Positions 9,801 through 18,482 of a DNA stretch of 38,915 nucleotides are shown here, in pieces; the first letter of the stretch is position 1; each line of letters opens with the position of its first letter. Under the pieces are notes generated by a model. The model was given only the letters and a program-made list of their open reading frames with translations, did no database searches and was not told where the DNA came from. Position numbers and translations under genes: made by a program. This stretch comes from a bacterium (GTDB lineage Bacteria > Margulisbacteria > Marinamargulisbacteria > UBA817 > JAQBTH01): NCBI GenBank assembly GCA_027623425.1, contig JAQBTH010000011.1, positions 1 through 38,915 of the forward strand. The letters run 5' to 3'.

Positions 9801-10297
9801 GCCATTACTGCCATGCGTGAAACGCCGTCTTCCTCCTGAAGAATTCGGCCGCTCTCTTTATATTTTTTGAAGATAAAATGAGTATTGGTACTGGTTACGT
9901 TTTCAATGGTGGCCAATTTATCAAATACAAATGCGGCAATATCTTTAGGATTTTCCGCTTCAACGATCACCAAAAAGTCATAATTACCAGACAATAAATA
10001 ATGCCCCACCACATTCGGATAGGAATAAATGCGCTTCGCAATTGCATCGTAACCCGTTTGTTTTACAGGCTGAATTTTCAATTCCACAAACGCACGTATT
10101 TTAGAATCACCATGATCCGCCAGAACTTCATCATTCACAACAGCGCCATACCCAAGAATAATACCTGTTTTTTCCAGCGCCTTAATCGCAGCCGAAACGG
10201 CCGACTCATCGGAATTCACGCGCGATGCAATTTCTTTATTGCTTAATCGTGCATTGTCCTTCAAAACGGTTAATACCTGCTGTTGCAATTCATCCAT
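9797..10297 (-). CDS. Lrp/AsnC family transcriptional regulator
   Basis: Feast/famine regulator. An N-terminal winged helix-turn-helix (VLTVLKDNARLSNKEIASRV) is followed by a C-terminal RAM ligand-binding domain ending near HFIFKKYKESG. The ORF track begins at a TTG (10321). I chose the ATG at 10295-10297 because a strong GGAGG lies 9 nt before it, inside the longer frame, and because the -10 box at 10335-10340 would leave almost no leader for the TTG. An ATG two codons earlier (10303) is the other option, but its spacing is too short. It is the first gene of the minus-strand run, divergent from ahcY, and may regulate itself and the aminotransferase. Confidence 0.88.
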   Translation of the reverse strand: MDELQQQVLTVLKDNARLSNKEIASRVNSDESAVSAAIKALEKTGIILGYGAVVNDEVLADHGDSKIRAFVELKIQPVKQTGYDAIAKRIYSYPNVVGHYLLSGNYDFLVIVEAENPKDIAAFVFDKLATIENVTSTNTHFIFKKYKESGRILQEEDGVSRMAVMA

Positions 10298-10334
10298 AAC
10301 CATACTCCTCCGATTGGGCAAAAACTTGTTTCAC

Positions 10335-10340
10335 ATTATA
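10335..10340 (-). promoter_or_regulatory. -10 box for the lrp-aminotransferase operon
   Basis: A perfect TATAAT on the minus strand gives a leader of about 30 nt to the chosen ATG with its GGAGG site. The -35 region is poor, as is common for regulated promoters. It lies back to back with the ahcY promoter within 120 nt. Confidence 0.5.
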
Positions 10341-10381
10341 ACGTATCTCACCTTGAAAGGCGATAACCGAATCTAGACACA

Positions 10382-10410
10382 TTGCCTTTCTAGGCCCAGA
10401 TTGATATAGT
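10382..10410 (+). promoter_or_regulatory. Promoter of ahcY
   Basis: TTGCCT, 17 nt, then TATAGT, with a TG extension just before the -10 (TGATATAGT). Distance to the ATG is 31 nt, with AAGGAG as ribosome site. The same nine bases TGATATAGT recur at the clpC promoter. Confidence 0.7.
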
Positions 10411-10441
10411 AAAGCACTAAACTTCCTCCAAGGAGAAACCA

Positions 10442-11854
10442 ATGACCACATCAACTGCCATTCCATATAAAATTGCTGATATTAGCCTCGCTGATTTTGG
10501 GCGAAAAGAAATCGATCTTGCTCAAGAAGAAATGCCAGGATTAATGGCCCTTCGTGAAAAATACGGCGCGGAAAAGCCCCTTAAAGGCGCTAAAATCACA
10601 GGTTCGCTGCATATGACCATTCAAACCGCCGTTTTAATCGAAACGTTAGTGGAGTTGGGCGCCAATGTACGATGGGCGTCATGCAATATATTCTCTACCC
10701 AAGACCATGCCGCCGCTGCAATTGCGCAAGCGGGAATCCCTGTATATGCGTGGAAAGGCGAATCCTTGGAAGAATACTGGTGGTGCACAAACCAAGCCCT
10801 TGTATTCCCTGACGGTTCAGGCCCTGATTTAATCGTAGATGATGGTGGAGACGCAACCCTACTTGTTCACCGTGGAAAAGCAGCAGAAGCAAACCCGGCT
10901 ATTTTAGATGAACCCACTACAAACCCTGAATTAAAGCTGGTAAATGCCCTTCTTAAAGAGTCCCTACAACACACACCGGGAAAATGGACCGCTATCGCCA
11001 ATAAAATCCAAGGCGTTTCTGAAGAAACCACCACAGGAGTACATCGTTTATACCAAATGATGGAAAAAGGTGAGTTATTATTCCCAGCCATTAATGTGAA
11101 TGATTCTGTTACAAAATCAAAATTCGATAACCTCTACGGATGTTTAGAAAGCCTAGCAGATGGCATCAAGCGCGCAACAGACATTATGCTTGCGGGTAAA
11201 GTCGCTGTTATCTGTGGCTATGGCGATGTGGGTAAAGGCTGCGCGCAATCGCTTCGCGCCTTTGGTACGCGCGTTATTATTACTGAAATAGACCCAATCT
11301 GCGCACTTCAAGCAGCAATGGCAGGTTTTGAAGTTAAAACAGTTGAAGACGCGCTAGACGAAGCCAACATTTTTGTGACCACAACCGGAAACAAAGACAT
11401 TATTACACTTGAACACATGAAAAAAATGAAAGACCAGGCCATTGTCTGCAACATCGGTCATTTCGATAATGAGATTCAAGTGGACGCGTTACAATCATTG
11501 CCGGGTATCCAACACAAAAACATTAAACCCCAAGTAGACCAATACACCTTTCCTACTGGTAATAGCATTATTTTGCTAGCAGAAGGCCGCCTAGTCAATT
11601 TAGGGTGCGCCACTGGTCACCCATCATTTGTTATGAGCAATTCATTTACAAATCAAGTACTCGCACAATTAGACTTATGGCAAAACAGCCATGAGGTTGG
11701 CGTATTCACTCTTTCTAAGAAATTAGACGAAGAGGTTGCTCGCTTGCATCTTGATAAACTTGGCGTTAAACTCACTACCCTCAGTAATGATCAAGCCTCC
11801 TATCTAGGAATACCCGTTGAAGGCCCATACAAACCTGATCATTACCGGTACTAA
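10442..11854 (+). CDS. ahcY: Adenosylhomocysteinase (S-adenosylhomocysteine hydrolase)
   Basis: Cytoplasmic NAD-dependent enzyme splitting S-adenosylhomocysteine into adenosine and homocysteine, which removes the product inhibitor of methyltransferases. The 470-residue length is normal for the long bacterial form. The NAD site GYGDVGKG is present, as are [16 protein letters not shown] near the N-terminus, [16 protein letters not shown] in the middle, and the C-terminal KPDHYRY that completes the partner subunit's NAD site. A good ribosome site (AAGGAG) precedes the ATG. Window neighbours rsmG and the methyltransferase consume SAM, but there is no operon link. It is followed after 9 nt by an unknown gene, almost certainly co-transcribed. 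Confidence 0.97.
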   Translation: MTTSTAIPYKIADISLADFGRKEIDLAQEEMPGLMALREKYGAEKPLKGAKITGSLHMTIQTAVLIETLVELGANVRWASCNIFSTQDHAAAAIAQAGIPVYAWKGESLEEYWWCTNQALVFPDGSGPDLIVDDGGDATLLVHRGKAAEANPAILDEPTTNPELKLVNALLKESLQHTPGKWTAIANKIQGVSEETTTGVHRLYQMMEKGELLFPAINVNDSVTKSKFDNLYGCLESLADGIKRATDIMLAGKVAVICGYGDVGKGCAQSLRAFGTRVIITEIDPICALQAAMAGFEVKTVEDALDEANIFVTTTGNKDIITLEHMKKMKDQAIVCNIGHFDNEIQVDALQSLPGIQHKNIKPQVDQYTFPTGNSIILLAEGRLVNLGCATGHPSFVMSNSFTNQVLAQLDLWQNSHEVGVFTLSKKLDEEVARLHLDKLGVKLTTLSNDQASYLGIPVEGPYKPDHYRY

Positions 11855-11863
11855 GGAGCACAC

Positions 11864-12418
11864 ATGAAAGCATTAGAATTTTTAGAACCAGCAAAAAACC
11901 AATACAGCGTATTTTTAAATTTCGTTGTATTCGAACCGTCATCCCAACGCATACCGCCACAAGATATTTTGGCAAAGGGTGACGCTGTACGCGAATACTT
12001 AGACATTGCATTGGCAGAGTCTGGGCAACACACCGACCTTAAACACCAAATTCTAGTCAATCGTTTAACACGCATTGCCACTATGATGAATTTAGTTAAG
12101 AATTTTGAAAATGTCGTATTAACAAAATTTTTAAACAAGGTGTGGCGTCGCTACTCGTTTTACAGCAATTTAGGTGAGCTATTTTTAGATGTGGAAGACT
12201 TTTCTCGATTCAACCCTGAATTCGATGCAAAAAACGAAGATAACTTCCTTCTACGTATTGCCAGTGACGACGATGATGACGACAGCGATGATGACAACCA
12301 CACGACTACCGAAGAAGCCGATTCTAGCGACGACGACGACGCTAAGTCAAAAAAAGACGATAAAAAGAAGCCGGAAAAAGACGGCGCTAAAGCGAAGAAA
12401 ACGACTCCTAAAAAATAA
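11864..12418 (+). CDS. Unknown protein with acidic then basic C-terminal tail
   Basis: Not recognised. It is 184 residues with AAGGAG before the ATG and lies 9 nt after ahcY. Residues 1-130 look like a compact, mainly helical domain (for example NRLTRIATMMNLVKNFENVV and a WRRYSFYSNLGELFLD segment). Residues 131-184 are low complexity: an Asp-rich block (SDDDDDDSDDD) changing into a Lys-rich end (KKDDKKKPEKDG). There is no signal peptide or membrane segment, so it is likely cytoplasmic. The charged tail could bind nucleic acid or a basic partner, but that is only inference. A strong hairpin terminator follows. Confidence 0.75.
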   Translation: MKALEFLEPAKNQYSVFLNFVVFEPSSQRIPPQDILAKGDAVREYLDIALAESGQHTDLKHQILVNRLTRIATMMNLVKNFENVVLTKFLNKVWRRYSFYSNLGELFLDVEDFSRFNPEFDAKNEDNFLLRIASDDDDDDSDDDNHTTTEEADSSDDDDAKSKKDDKKKPEKDGAKAKKTTPKK

Positions 12419-12452
12419 GCTTTTTTGAGATCTCTTCCGTACAAAAACCATA

Positions 12453-12484
12453 AAAACAGACATCGCGAAATGTGAGTCTGTTTT
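12453..12484 (+). terminator. Intrinsic terminator after ahcY operon
   Basis: AAAACAGAC pairs with GTCTGTTTT around a 14-nt loop that can form an inner CAT/ATG pair. The T-run follows on the plus strand and the A-run precedes it, so it could act in both directions. Confidence 0.7.
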
Positions 12485-12550
12485 AGGTTGTTTAATTTGA
12501 TGAGATTTTAACCGATAATAAATGAGGGGATGGAAAGGTTAAGAAGACTG

Positions 12551-13585
12551 GTGAACATCTCCGATTTTGATTACGAACTCCCTAGCGAATTAATAGCCCA
12601 TGCGCCACCACAACATCGTGGGGATTCCAGATTGATGATCATCGATCCCGCATCAGGCCAAATTCACCACCATATGTTTAACGAGATAGTAAAATTGCTC
12701 AACGAGAAATGCGTATTGGTGTTTAACAATACAAAGGTAATTCGTGCACGACTACGGGGCACTAAACCCACAGGAGCCGCAATCGAATGCATGCTCACAG
12801 AACCATTGGGCAATCACGAATGGTTGGCGATGCTAAAACCAGCAAAGCGCCTTAAAAACGGCGATTTAATCCAAATCGGTCCGGGCTTCGACGTGGAAGT
12901 ATGCGAAAAGAACATGGTGGATGGCCTACACCGCGTAAAACTACACCATGAGTCCCCCATGAACGCCATTCACGAACACGGAGAAATTCCATTACCACCC
13001 TACATTTCACCAGATTGCCATCCCAATGAATTGGAAGACCGATACCAAAGCATTATGGCAAAAGAAGATGGCGCAGTAGCAGCCCCAACAGCAAGTTTGC
13101 ACTTTACCACTGAATTATTAGAAAAACTCATCCAAAACGGCGTGCAAATCGAAGAAGTCACCCTGCATGTGGGCCTTGGCACCTTTGCCCCGCTGCAAGA
13201 CCACCATGTAAAAAGCAAAACCCTGCACCATGAACAGTACCACATTTCCCAAGAGGTGGCAGACCGCCTAACACGCGCAAAAGCCAGCGGAAAACACATT
13301 ATTGCCGTAGGAACCACTGTTACGCGCACCCTAGAATCGGCATTTTCTAAAAATGCGTTTCAATCAGGTACCCACCGCACAAACATCTTCATCCAACCGG
13401 GTGACACCTTCCACGCTATTGATGGCTTAATTACCAATTTTCACCTGCCAAAATCCTCATTACTCATGCTCGTATCGGCCTTTTCTGGTGTAAATCACAT
13501 TCAAACAGCCTACCAAATAGCAGTAAAAGAAAAATACCGTTTCTTTAGCTTTGGAGACGCAATGTTAATACGGAAACCAGTATGA
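12551..13585 (+). CDS. queA: tRNA preQ1(34) S-adenosylmethionine ribosyltransferase-isomerase QueA
   Basis: Transfers and isomerises the ribosyl part of SAM onto preQ1 in tRNA, the penultimate step of queuosine synthesis. Family landmarks are SDFDYELPSELIAHAP at the start, VFNNTKVIRARL, and the SLHFTTELL and HVGLGTFAPL segments. The ORF track begins at an ATG at 12530, but QueA proteins start at the residues before SDFDYELP, matching the GTG at 12551. A GATAAT at 12514-12519 would start transcription near 12526, again favouring the later start, though neither start has an ideal ribosome site. Its TGA overlaps the ATG of the next gene (ATGA), so it leads an operon with envelope genes. Confidence 0.93.
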   Translation: MNISDFDYELPSELIAHAPPQHRGDSRLMIIDPASGQIHHHMFNEIVKLLNEKCVLVFNNTKVIRARLRGTKPTGAAIECMLTEPLGNHEWLAMLKPAKRLKNGDLIQIGPGFDVEVCEKNMVDGLHRVKLHHESPMNAIHEHGEIPLPPYISPDCHPNELEDRYQSIMAKEDGAVAAPTASLHFTTELLEKLIQNGVQIEEVTLHVGLGTFAPLQDHHVKSKTLHHEQYHISQEVADRLTRAKASGKHIIAVGTTVTRTLESAFSKNAFQSGTHRTNIFIQPGDTFHAIDGLITNFHLPKSSLLMLVSAFSGVNHIQTAYQIAVKEKYRFFSFGDAMLIRKPV

Positions 13586-16500
13586 TTAAGCGCTCTCTAC
13601 TTACCATCACAATCTGTTTTTCAACCGTCATTCCTGCGTTAGGGCAAACAGCCAATTACCTGCCAAACCTCAGTGCCAGCACGGGGAATACGCAAGAAAA
13701 AACAGCCCCCGTTAAAACCAAAGTAATCCCCCTAAGTATCCAAGATATTACCGAGATTGATGCCGAGCAATTCGCGCAATCCACTCCCATAGAAACAATT
13801 ATCACAACAACAAACATCACCACGCCCACCATAAATAGTGAAAGCACTATAATAAACGCGCCAAGCGGCCCCTTCTTACCCGCGATTCCAGGGCCAGACA
13901 TTCCAGCAACTTGGAATGAAACAACGTCATTTCTAGGTTACAACACCAAGCAAGGGCGGTATCCAGATGTGAAATCCGACGGTTTTCTTGAGCTCGTACT
14001 AAGCAGCAGAGAACACACAAATGACTTGGATAAATTAGACACCATACGAAACGATGAGGTATATAAAAAGATCCCCCTCGATGTGGTCGAAGGTAGCACT
14101 AAATTTGATATGAGCTACGATATAGGTTTAGAGGGTAAATTAGACGATGACCTCACTATTTTTTACGATATCGAAAAGGAACCTGACTTTCCAGGAAAAT
14201 ATAATTTAAAAATCCAAAAAGGCAATCACGAGCTGCAATTTGGTGATTTCGAATCTCAATTTGGGGCTGGCGAATTTATCGATGTTAAAAAGTCCCTTGA
14301 AGGTGCAAAAGTGGAATCGAGAAACCTAAGTTGGAATGGAAAGATTGCCACTGGTAAAACGAAATCTGAACCTCAGAAACTACAAACATTTGGTAATGGC
14401 GGACGCATTTACAATCTAGGTAAGCAGTATATTTTAGAAGGATCCGTTACAGTTTACATCAACAACAGCAAGCAAACTGAAAATACCGATTTTACCATCA
14501 ACTATTTTGAAGGAACGGTAACCTTCACAAAGCCGATTACCAAAGTCGACTTCATTAAAATAATTTATGAGTTTACAAATCCCATACAAGATTTCATTCC
14601 ATCACTATCCCGAAAAAGCTTCACTGGCGCGCAATTTTTCTACGAACCCAATGAGTTTTTCTTTACCGAAAAATTTATCACCGGAACGGCCGATGAAGAA
14701 TTAATCACAACTCATAATCCAATTAAAAATGGCACACACCGCTTCTTTCTAACCCATCCTCACGTGGTGCTTGGGTCTGAAACCGTCTACCTAAATAACG
14801 AACGATTAACACACAAAAGCGATTACTTTCTAAAACACCGAAGTGGCGGCATCACACTACAAAACTTAAGTGTTGGCCCCAATGATTCACTACGTGTTAT
14901 TTACAAATACGTCAAAACAAAACCCATCGAGGAAATCCAATCCGGTCAAAATTCCCAAGGTCCGTATTATCTAGGGCATAAAAATATAGCACCAGACTCT
15001 GTTGTTATCAAAATAAATGGCAAACCCGCACAAGAAACGGTTGATTACACCATCGACTATGACGAAGGAAAACTCTACTTTAATTATAAGGTGCAACGCG
15101 TAGATACCATCGAAATTGAATACACCGCCTTGCTTTCTGTCATCGTCAAACACCAACCTGAGGAATCCCCACTACGAGTTGGTATTACCTATTTAGATGA
15201 AAGCTCCAGTTTAAGAGACGATGTTGTCGTAGAGCGCGCCGGTGAAACGCCATCTCTTGGTGATGATAACCGCACCATATCAACCGATTTTTTCCCGATA
15301 GAACAATCCCGACCCGTGGTCGTAACTGTAAGCGATGTGATAGTAGAGGTGCCCTCCGCCAATATTGACTACTACCGCGGTATCATTACCCTAGACGCCC
15401 CTGCTCCAAATGCAGACAGCATAAAACTGGATTATTTTTACCGAAAAAGCTTTACCGCTGAAGCACAGTTTAAAACCCAAGCGGGTCGAAATACCTACAC
15501 TGTTCTTGAAATCGATCCGCCAAAACTACCCATTCGTTTTGATGGTGTTTCCCGCGTACAAATGCCCGACGGCACCGACCTGTTAGAGGGCGCGCAAAGA
15601 GATTATACGGTCGACTACCTTGATGATGGACAAGACTTTGTTCTAACGATAATCACTAATCAATTAGAATCCCAACTCACCTCTATTCCAGTGGACCAAA
15701 CCTTAAAAATAACCTATAAATTCACCCCCGATTCAGACCTATCTCAAGGTAAATCGCAGCAACAAATGTTCGATTTAATCTTAGATTATGAAGTAAACGA
15801 AAAATGGAAAATCAACACAGAATACGCCTATTCATACTTTGATTTCTCTAAAAATAAGAAAGAAACCAGTGAGCGCATTTTAGTGAGTAGCTCAACCGTA
15901 GACCAAGAATACACACTTGCAAATAAACCCGTTGTAATCGACACAGAGACCATATTTTTAAATGGGTTTCCATTGTCCCGTGATAAAGATTATTTCATCA
16001 ACTACGAGCAAGGTACTGTTCGGTTTCGAAACCTCACATTAAGCAGCAGTGACGAAGTTACAATCAAATACGATTATTTCGAAAATGACAAACCTGATGC
16101 TCAGGCCGCCAACGCCTACAAAGTCGGAACAAGTTATAAAGTCCGCGACAACGTCACTATCCACAGTAGCGCTAAATTCATCGAGCCCAACTTCCGATCC
16201 ATTGGAGAATTAAAAGATGAACCCGGCACATTGGCCGTGAATGGGGGCCTGCTCTGGAATATTTCTAGCAGCGATAATATTAGCGTGGATTACAATAAAC
16301 GCACCCGTTATAACGATGTCTACGATGAAGTGCGAGACGAGCGCGAATTTATCACCAGTGCCAATTTAATAATGCTAAATTTAGACACCACTCACACATT
16401 CAGATTTCAGGAATTAGAAACAACCGGCGACGTTACTGAAAAAGATTTCCGTTTAACCGCATATGAAAATGGCATCGGGTTCGGTCCCAACCATCTTCGT

Positions 16501-18471
16501 GCAAATATCACATCCTTACTCAGCCAAAAAATTGAAAGTTTCAAAGTAGAAGAAGAGCGAGCCGACAGCCTTATTACTGGATATGGAACCTCTCTTTTCT
16601 ATGAGCCAAAAAAACCCCTCATCGTCAAAAACATCAATTTTAAGCCCTACTACAACCACCAAAGTCAAAGTACGGAACGCTTAATTCCCACACAAGACAC
16701 TGTCCAACTTACCGATTATTACGGCATAAAATCCTCAACTAAAATAATCCAAGGTCTCGACAATACGGGTTCATTCGAGAAAAAGACCCTTAGTTTTGGC
16801 TTTCCAGACATTCAGATCGTAGATGATTATTACAACTATTCAAACATCACCACTTACTACCCGTTCTCTTGGTTTACCACGTCCTATGCATTGGATCATG
16901 AAGAAGAAGTAAGCCCAATTCCAGGCCAACGGTACCGGATTAACGACCAGCAAATCTTCCATATTAATCAACTTGGATTGTATAGCGGACTAAAGTTCGT
17001 CCATGCGCCTGCCTACATCTATCGCCGATTCAGTGGCGCAAATGCCACCGCCTTAAACAGCGCAACAAAAACCTTAGAAAACAATGCCTTAAAAAAATAC
17101 AATCAAAAACGCCAATATTACACCCTAAGTAATTTCGCACCATACAGCTGGTTTACCTTAAATTCTTATGGCTTCGAAACCCGAAATTCAGACACCAAAG
17201 ACAGGCAAACAAGCAGCACTCAACTGCGGTTTGATAACACTTTAGACTATGTGAATGCAGACGGAAAACTGACATTTACACCACAAGGAAGAATATTAGA
17301 ACTATTCGAATACAAAATAGATTTCGAAAACTTAGATTCAAATTCCAACAGCAAAACCGTGTTAGCATCTGGCACCGAAAATCGCACTGAACGCATTTTA
17401 ACAGACGATATCCAAAACCATTTAATCACCTTTAAACCAGGTGATTTCAGCCTTGGTAATATGCAAATAAAAAATCCTGTAATGACATTTAACCATAAAA
17501 AGACCAATAAATCAGACCTAGAAGAAACGCAAAGTTTTTCAAACAATATCGCTCTAAACAATCCACGCTTTATACTAGAAAACCAAGAAGTAAGTGGAAA
17601 CACAGTAACCTTAGGTTTTACGCCATTTCGCATCATGGATGTGGATGCCACATATACGGATCAAAAAGAATACTACAACCGAAATAAAGCAATAACAGTG
17701 GCCGGTAGTTTATATAAAACATTTATCAATAGAGAGATAAAATTTGGAATCGACCCATATACCAAATTTCAAACCGATTCCTATTACCGCTTAAATACCT
17801 TAGAACAAAACGAAAACAGCACAATCAATGTCAGCATTAAAGAACTAGAAGGAAGCGATTCAGAAAAGAAATTAAACCTAAAAGAAGATTATTATGGCAC
17901 ACGACTCACTTTTACTCCTTGGTCACCAATATCATTTGTTGGCGCATTTGATGTCATGGATATTACCCAGCGACTCACTCAAAATAATGACTTCAATAAA
18001 GAAGATTTCCAACAGGATAAATACACAACCGGACTCATTATACGCCCACTACGCGATATGTCTCTTGGGGTCGACTATTCAGTAAAACAACTGCAGCAAA
18101 ACCAAGACGAATTTACAGGTTATTCCTCCGTTGCGACATTTTTATATAACCCACTTCGTTTTGAAAACTTTAGACTCGATGTTAATATTTCTCAAACCAA
18201 CTCCTGGGGATATGGATTTAATGAATTAGAACGCGATAGCCTATTGCAAACCAGTGGCGCCATACAAAACTTTTCGATTCGAAATCGTAATGACTCCGTT
18301 TTATTAGCCTCAATTATTCTGTCGCTAGACATTACTTTAGATAATTTCCGCTATCTAGATAAATTAGTGATATCGGGTGAAGCCTACGTCAAACGCATTA
18401 CAGATGAAGTCAATCCAGAAAACGAATATGAGATCAGTGGTATGCTTTTCAAAACATCCATAATGCTTTAA
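13582..18471 (+). CDS. Large secreted, probably outer-membrane protein with six repeat modules
   Basis: A 1629-residue protein with a clear signal peptide (cleavage after IPALGQ, residue 22) and a Ser/Thr/Pro-rich linker to about residue 110. Six modules of 55-80 residues follow at about 274-333, 384-444, 460-515, 565-620, 637-714 and 774-833. Each has the pattern V(Y/F)-(L/I)-N-(G/N)-x-x-L...DY-x-I-(N/D)-Y...G-x-(V/I/L)-x-F...(I/V)-x-(I/V)-x-Y, as in TIFLNGFPLSRDKDYFINYE. From about 840 to the end the sequence alternates short amphipathic strands rich in aromatics, suggesting a large beta barrel. The module pattern resembles that in SprA-type and other giant outer-membrane proteins, but that is inference; I cannot name a function. 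It is translated from an ATGA overlap with queA and followed 11 nt later by a cell-wall amidase. Confidence 0.85.
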   Translation: MIKRSLLTITICFSTVIPALGQTANYLPNLSASTGNTQEKTAPVKTKVIPLSIQDITEIDAEQFAQSTPIETIITTTNITTPTINSESTIINAPSGPFLPAIPGPDIPATWNETTSFLGYNTKQGRYPDVKSDGFLELVLSSREHTNDLDKLDTIRNDEVYKKIPLDVVEGSTKFDMSYDIGLEGKLDDDLTIFYDIEKEPDFPGKYNLKIQKGNHELQFGDFESQFGAGEFIDVKKSLEGAKVESRNLSWNGKIATGKTKSEPQKLQTFGNGGRIYNLGKQYILEGSVTVYINNSKQTENTDFTINYFEGTVTFTKPITKVDFIKIIYEFTNPIQDFIPSLSRKSFTGAQFFYEPNEFFFTEKFITGTADEELITTHNPIKNGTHRFFLTHPHVVLGSETVYLNNERLTHKSDYFLKHRSGGITLQNLSVGPNDSLRVIYKYVKTKPIEEIQSGQNSQGPYYLGHKNIAPDSVVIKINGKPAQETVDYTIDYDEGKLYFNYKVQRVDTIEIEYTALLSVIVKHQPEESPLRVGITYLDESSSLRDDVVVERAGETPSLGDDNRTISTDFFPIEQSRPVVVTVSDVIVEVPSANIDYYRGIITLDAPAPNADSIKLDYFYRKSFTAEAQFKTQAGRNTYTVLEIDPPKLPIRFDGVSRVQMPDGTDLLEGAQRDYTVDYLDDGQDFVLTIITNQLESQLTSIPVDQTLKITYKFTPDSDLSQGKSQQQMFDLILDYEVNEKWKINTEYAYSYFDFSKNKKETSERILVSSSTVDQEYTLANKPVVIDTETIFLNGFPLSRDKDYFINYEQGTVRFRNLTLSSSDEVTIKYDYFENDKPDAQAANAYKVGTSYKVRDNVTIHSSAKFIEPNFRSIGELKDEPGTLAVNGGLLWNISSSDNISVDYNKRTRYNDVYDEVRDEREFITSANLIMLNLDTTHTFRFQELETTGDVTEKDFRLTAYENGIGFGPNHLRANITSLLSQKIESFKVEEERADSLITGYGTSLFYEPKKPLIVKNINFKPYYNHQSQSTERLIPTQDTVQLTDYYGIKSSTKIIQGLDNTGSFEKKTLSFGFPDIQIVDDYYNYSNITTYYPFSWFTTSYALDHEEEVSPIPGQRYRINDQQIFHINQLGLYSGLKFVHAPAYIYRRFSGANATALNSATKTLENNALKKYNQKRQYYTLSNFAPYSWFTLNSYGFETRNSDTKDRQTSSTQLRFDNTLDYVNADGKLTFTPQGRILELFEYKIDFENLDSNSNSKTVLASGTENRTERILTDDIQNHLITFKPGDFSLGNMQIKNPVMTFNHKKTNKSDLEETQSFSNNIALNNPRFILENQEVSGNTVTLGFTPFRIMDVDATYTDQKEYYNRNKAITVAGSLYKTFINREIKFGIDPYTKFQTDSYYRLNTLEQNENSTINVSIKELEGSDSEKKLNLKEDYYGTRLTFTPWSPISFVGAFDVMDITQRLTQNNDFNKEDFQQDKYTTGLIIRPLRDMSLGVDYSVKQLQQNQDEFTGYSSVATFLYNPLRFENFRLDVNISQTNSWGYGFNELERDSLLQTSGAIQNFSIRNRNDSVLLASIILSLDITLDNFRYLDKLVISGEAYVKRITDEVNPENEYEISGMLFKTSIML

Positions 18472-18482
18472 AGTAGGCCCAC

